A model generated the notes under the pieces. That model was given only the letters and a program-made list of their open reading frames with translations. It was not told the DNA's origin and searched no databases. From Candidatus Leptofilum gracile (GTDB lineage Bacteria; Chloroflexota; Anaerolineae; Promineifilales; Promineifilaceae): DNA of 64,000 nt. Numbering within the stretch: the stretch's first letter is position 1; each line of letters starts with the position of its first letter. The position numbers and the translations under genes were made by a program. The stretch covers positions 1 to 64,000 of the forward strand of contig JADJOJ010000010.1 in NCBI GenBank assembly GCA_016713825.1, written 5' to 3'. This document shows positions 61,820 to 64,000 of the stretch, piece after piece.

Positions 61820-64000
61820 TCAGGGCGAAAACGTCAGGCAAGGACGCCCGCGCAGGTATTGGGTGCATTCGTCGGGTGTGAGGGTGCGGGTGACCAACTG
61901 CCTGGCCCGCTCGAACAGGTTGGGCACGGTTTCTAGCGTGTTGATGCGGGCGGTGCGGTCGGCGCTGGCAGTAGCTAAACGGCCGTCTCCCGGATCAAAC
62001 GCCACCGCATTCACAATGGAGGTGTGGCCCAGGTAGGTGCGCCGCGTTTGCCCTGTGGCCGTATCCCACAGCTTGGTGGTGCGGTCGGCGCTGGCGGTGG
62101 CCAGCCGGCTGCCATCTTTGCTCAGCGCCACGCTGAGCACGGGGCCACCATGCCCGGAGAAAACGCGCAGCGGCGACGGGTTGCCAACTTCCCACAGACG
62201 GGCGGTGCCGTCGCTGCTGGCGGTGGCCAGCCAACGGCCGTCTCCACTAAAAGCGACATCGTTTACCGCCCCCTCATGCCCCTCCAGCACCTGGATTACC
62301 TCATTGGTTACCACATTCCAAATAACGGCCGTTCCATCCACAGCCCCTGCGGCCACCAAACGGCCGTCTGGGCTAAAGCTCACCTTGGTCAGACCCGCCT
62401 GGTATGGCAGGCGCAGCAGCAAACTGTTGTCGATCGGGTTCCAAAAGCGCAGGATGCCATCATCGGCACTGGTGGCCAGCACGGTGCCTTCTGGGTTGAA
62501 GGCGACGCCATTGACCGGGGTGGGGTGATTCATCACCGGCAGCTTGATTTCGCCGCTGTTGATCTGCCACAGGCGGGCGTTTTGGTCGTCGCTCACCGTG
62601 GCCAGCAGCGTGCCGTCTGGGGCAAAGGCGACATCGTTGACCACGTTGTTGTGGTCGGTAAAGGCGATGACCTGGCTGCTGTCTTCGGTTTGCCAGATGC
62701 GAGCGGTTTCGTCTGACCCTGCCGTGGCCAGGAAACGGCCGTCTTCGCTAAAGCCAATCGCCAAAATATTGCCCGTATGCCCAGACAAAATCTGCGGCGA
62801 AAGCCCGGCCTGGGTGCGCCACAGGCGGGCGGTGCTGTCGCCGCTGCCGGTGACCAGCTGCGCCTTGCCAGGGTGGAAAGCCACGGCCGACACCCCGTTG
62901 GTGTGGCTGGTGAGGGTGTACAGCGCCTGACCCGAGGTTGCGTCCCACATTTTCACCGTGCTGTCGCTGCTGGCGGTGGCAAAAAGCGTACCGTCGGGGC
63001 TGTAGGCCACATCTTCCAGGGCGACGGCGTGGCCGATGACTCGGAAGGCCAGGGTGGCGTCGCTGCTGTTCCAGATGGTGGCGGTGCCGTTGCTGTTGGC
63101 GGCCAGCAGTTGGCTGTCGTCTGGGCTGTAGCTGAGGGCATTAATTTGAATGGGTTGGTTGTCGGTGCCCAGCGTGGGCTCGATGGAGAAGAGAGAGGCT
63201 CCTGTGTCGGCGTTCCAGAAGATGATACGGCCGTCTGCCCCACCAGAAGTAAACCGGCTGCCCCCATGGGCAAACGCGACGGCATTGACGCTGTTGGCAT
63301 GCCCCAACAGACGCAGCTGAGAGCGCCGGTTGACGACATCCCACAGGCGCAGGGCACTGCTATCATACCCGGCCACCAGCCGCTCGCCGCTGGGGGCAAA
63401 GGCCAGGTCGTTTACGGCACCTTCTTGCCCGTTCAGCACGCTGATGAGCTGCTGGGTGGCCACGTTCCACAAAATGATAAAGCCATCTTCCCCGGCGGTG
63501 GCCAAAACGGTGCCATCGGGGCTAAAGGCGGCGGCGTTCACCGGCTGGGCATGGCCAGACAAAATGCCAATTTCTTGCCCGGTGGCCACGTCCCATAACC
63601 TGACGCTGCTATCTTGACTGGTGGTGGCCAGGAAACGGCCGTCTGGGCTAAAGGTGGCGTCGTTGATGCCTTCTGTGTGGCCAGAGAAGATGCGCTGAAG
63701 CTGCGAAGATTGCATGGCGCGGAACAGGGCATCTTCGGCCGATTCGGGGGCGGCCAGATCAAACGATTGGGTGAGGTTAACCGCTTCCAGTGAAAGCAGC
63801 AGACCTAGCTGCGGGTCGCTGTTGAGCTGGTCGGTGGCGATGCCTGCCAGTTCACGGGCAATGACCTGGCGTGACTGGTTTTCGGCTTCGCGGGCGTTGT
63901 CTTCGGCGTTGAAGACGGCCGTTACCAGTTCATTGGCGCTGTAAACGGCCGTTTCTTGCGCCGCGATCGCCTCTTGGGCGCTTTGTTCCGCAATTTCACG
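61820..64000 (-). CDS. WD40-repeat protein with 14 repeats (5' end outside window)
   Basis: The frame runs open to the right edge, so the N-terminus is missing. The visible start has a helical, Ala/Glu-rich stretch (AQEAIAAQETAVYSAN, then SDPQLGLLLSLEAVNL), as in proteins that place a STAND ATPase, kinase or other domain before a WD40 region. From residue ~96 I count 14 WD40 units, for example GHTEGINDATFSPDGRFLAT and GHTSIVNAVAFDPGDGRLAT, which would form two seven-bladed propellers. The last ~35 residues carry LTPDECTQYLRGRPCL. Unit 5 lacks the usual GH and has an inserted stretch. Partner domain and role cannot be known from this window. Confidence 0.88.
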   Translation of the reverse strand, partial: REIAEQSAQEAIAAQETAVYSANELVTAVFNAEDNAREAENQSRQVIARELAGIATDQLNSDPQLGLLLSLEAVNLTQSFDLAAPESAEDALFRAMQSSQLQRIFSGHTEGINDATFSPDGRFLATTSQDSSVRLWDVATGQEIGILSGHAQPVNAAAFSPDGTVLATAGEDGFIILWNVATQQLISVLNGQEGAVNDLAFAPSGERLVAGYDSSALRLWDVVNRRSQLRLLGHANSVNAVAFAHGGSRFTSGGADGRIIFWNADTGASLFSIEPTLGTDNQPIQINALSYSPDDSQLLAANSNGTATIWNSSDATLAFRVIGHAVALEDVAYSPDGTLFATASSDSTVKMWDATSGQALYTLTSHTNGVSAVAFHPGKAQLVTGSGDSTARLWRTQAGLSPQILSGHTGNILAIGFSEDGRFLATAGSDETARIWQTEDSSQVIAFTDHNNVVNDVAFAPDGTLLATVSDDQNARLWQINSGEIKLPVMNHPTPVNGVAFNPEGTVLATSADDGILRFWNPIDNSLLLRLPYQAGLTKVSFSPDGRLVAAGAVDGTAVIWNVVTNEVIQVLEGHEGAVNDVAFSGDGRWLATASSDGTARLWEVGNPSPLRVFSGHGGPVLSVALSKDGSRLATASADRTTKLWDTATGQTRRTYLGHTSIVNAVAFDPGDGRLATASADRTARINTLETVPNLFERARQLVTRTLTPDECTQYLRGRPCLTFSP

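Larger units (their letters stand above)
1..64000. repeat. Dispersed 8-bp palindrome ACGGCCGT, about 120 copies
   Basis: The palindrome ACGGCCGT, most often flanked as (A)ACGGCCGTT, recurs across the whole window. I counted about 120 exact copies by eye, for example at 1752, 6144, 13465, 21833, 33806, 45098, 51919, 56940 and 63942 (approximate starts). One or two would be expected by chance at this base composition. Copies lie on both sides of gene boundaries, in coding DNA in all three frames and between genes. In proteins they appear as Thr-Ala-Val, x-Gly-Arg or Arg-Pro, usually in linkers and surface loops. The spacing is irregular, so this is not a tandem array. It resembles the cyanobacterial HIP1 palindrome in behaviour but not in sequence. 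Its function is unknown. Confidence 0.93.

Noticed and set aside
1..64000. CRISPR arrays, tRNA or rRNA genes
   Set aside because: No evenly spaced direct repeats with unique spacers and no cloverleaf or rRNA motifs were found. The ACGGCCGT copies are irregularly spaced and not an array.
1..64000. Insertion sequence or prophage
   Set aside because: No transposase, integrase or structural phage gene is present. The intergenic hairpin elements are too short to encode one.

Overview
The window looks like a chromosomal contig from a Chloroflexota bacterium, probably of the Anaerolineae/Ardenticatenia type. This rests on gene content: a DUF6391 protein, a DUF711 protein, an FeoA-bearing DtxR-like regulator next to a split FeoB, a CheB-CheR-kinase fusion, MalT-like and BTAD-type regulators, a long WD40 protein, and many lipoproteins with Pro/Thr-rich linkers. 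No rRNA or tRNA gene, CRISPR array, transposase or phage gene was recognised, so the placement is an inference. The most unusual property is an 8-bp palindrome, ACGGCCGT, that I counted by eye about 120 times (roughly one per 530 bp). It occurs in genes of every function and between genes, much like HIP1 in cyanobacteria.

Layout. 1-1.6 kb: a secreted protein made of two ~207-residue repeats, with apparent compensating frameshifts. 1.8-7.1 kb: an emfourin-like lipoprotein, DNA polymerase III delta (holA), DUF6391, a MurE-type ligase and a frameshifted DUF711 gene, all on the minus strand. 7.2-15.2 kb: a small Cys-rich protein and a signalling block with a receiver-PAS-kinase, an Rcp1-like receiver and a 1683-residue CheB-CheR-PAS-kinase fusion. 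15.7-23.4 kb: housekeeping genes (TrmH/SpoU methyltransferase, UbiA prenyltransferase, ppk, CapA-like lipoprotein, receiver, gamma-glutamyltransferase). 23.8-29.8 kb: plus-strand M20 peptidase, alpha/beta hydrolase, membrane protein, DUF218, second M20 peptidase and two small envelope proteins. 29.8-37.7 kb: an ABC exporter with a decayed permease fragment nearby, a lipoprotein, a CPBP protease, a small conserved protein and a MalT-like LuxR regulator. 38-44 kb: an iron module made of a membrane-anchored DtxR/FeoA regulator, FeoB in two proteins and a P1B-4-type metal-exporting ATPase. 44-47.7 kb: a BTAD regulator followed by two unrecognised proteins, one with a helix-hairpin-helix. 47.8-50.2 kb: a small protein, a sulfotransferase and an orphan McrC-like protein. 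50.2-55.2 kb: three histidine kinases in a row with no DNA-binding response regulator. 55.4-58.6 kb: a WYL regulator, a SirB1-like protein and an aminotransferase. 58.7-61.7 kb: an ATP-grasp ligase and a FemAB-like acyltransferase that look imported. 61.8 kb to the end: a protein with 14 WD40 repeats, cut by the window edge.

Intergenic space is filled with at least four families of short palindromic repeats, several of them present here in two or three copies and in both orientations. The clearest functional groupings are the iron import/export module and the phosphorelay clusters. The clearest candidates for something undescribed are the ACGGCCGT palindrome, the BTAD/unknown/HhH locus, the ATP-grasp plus FemAB pair and the orphan McrC.
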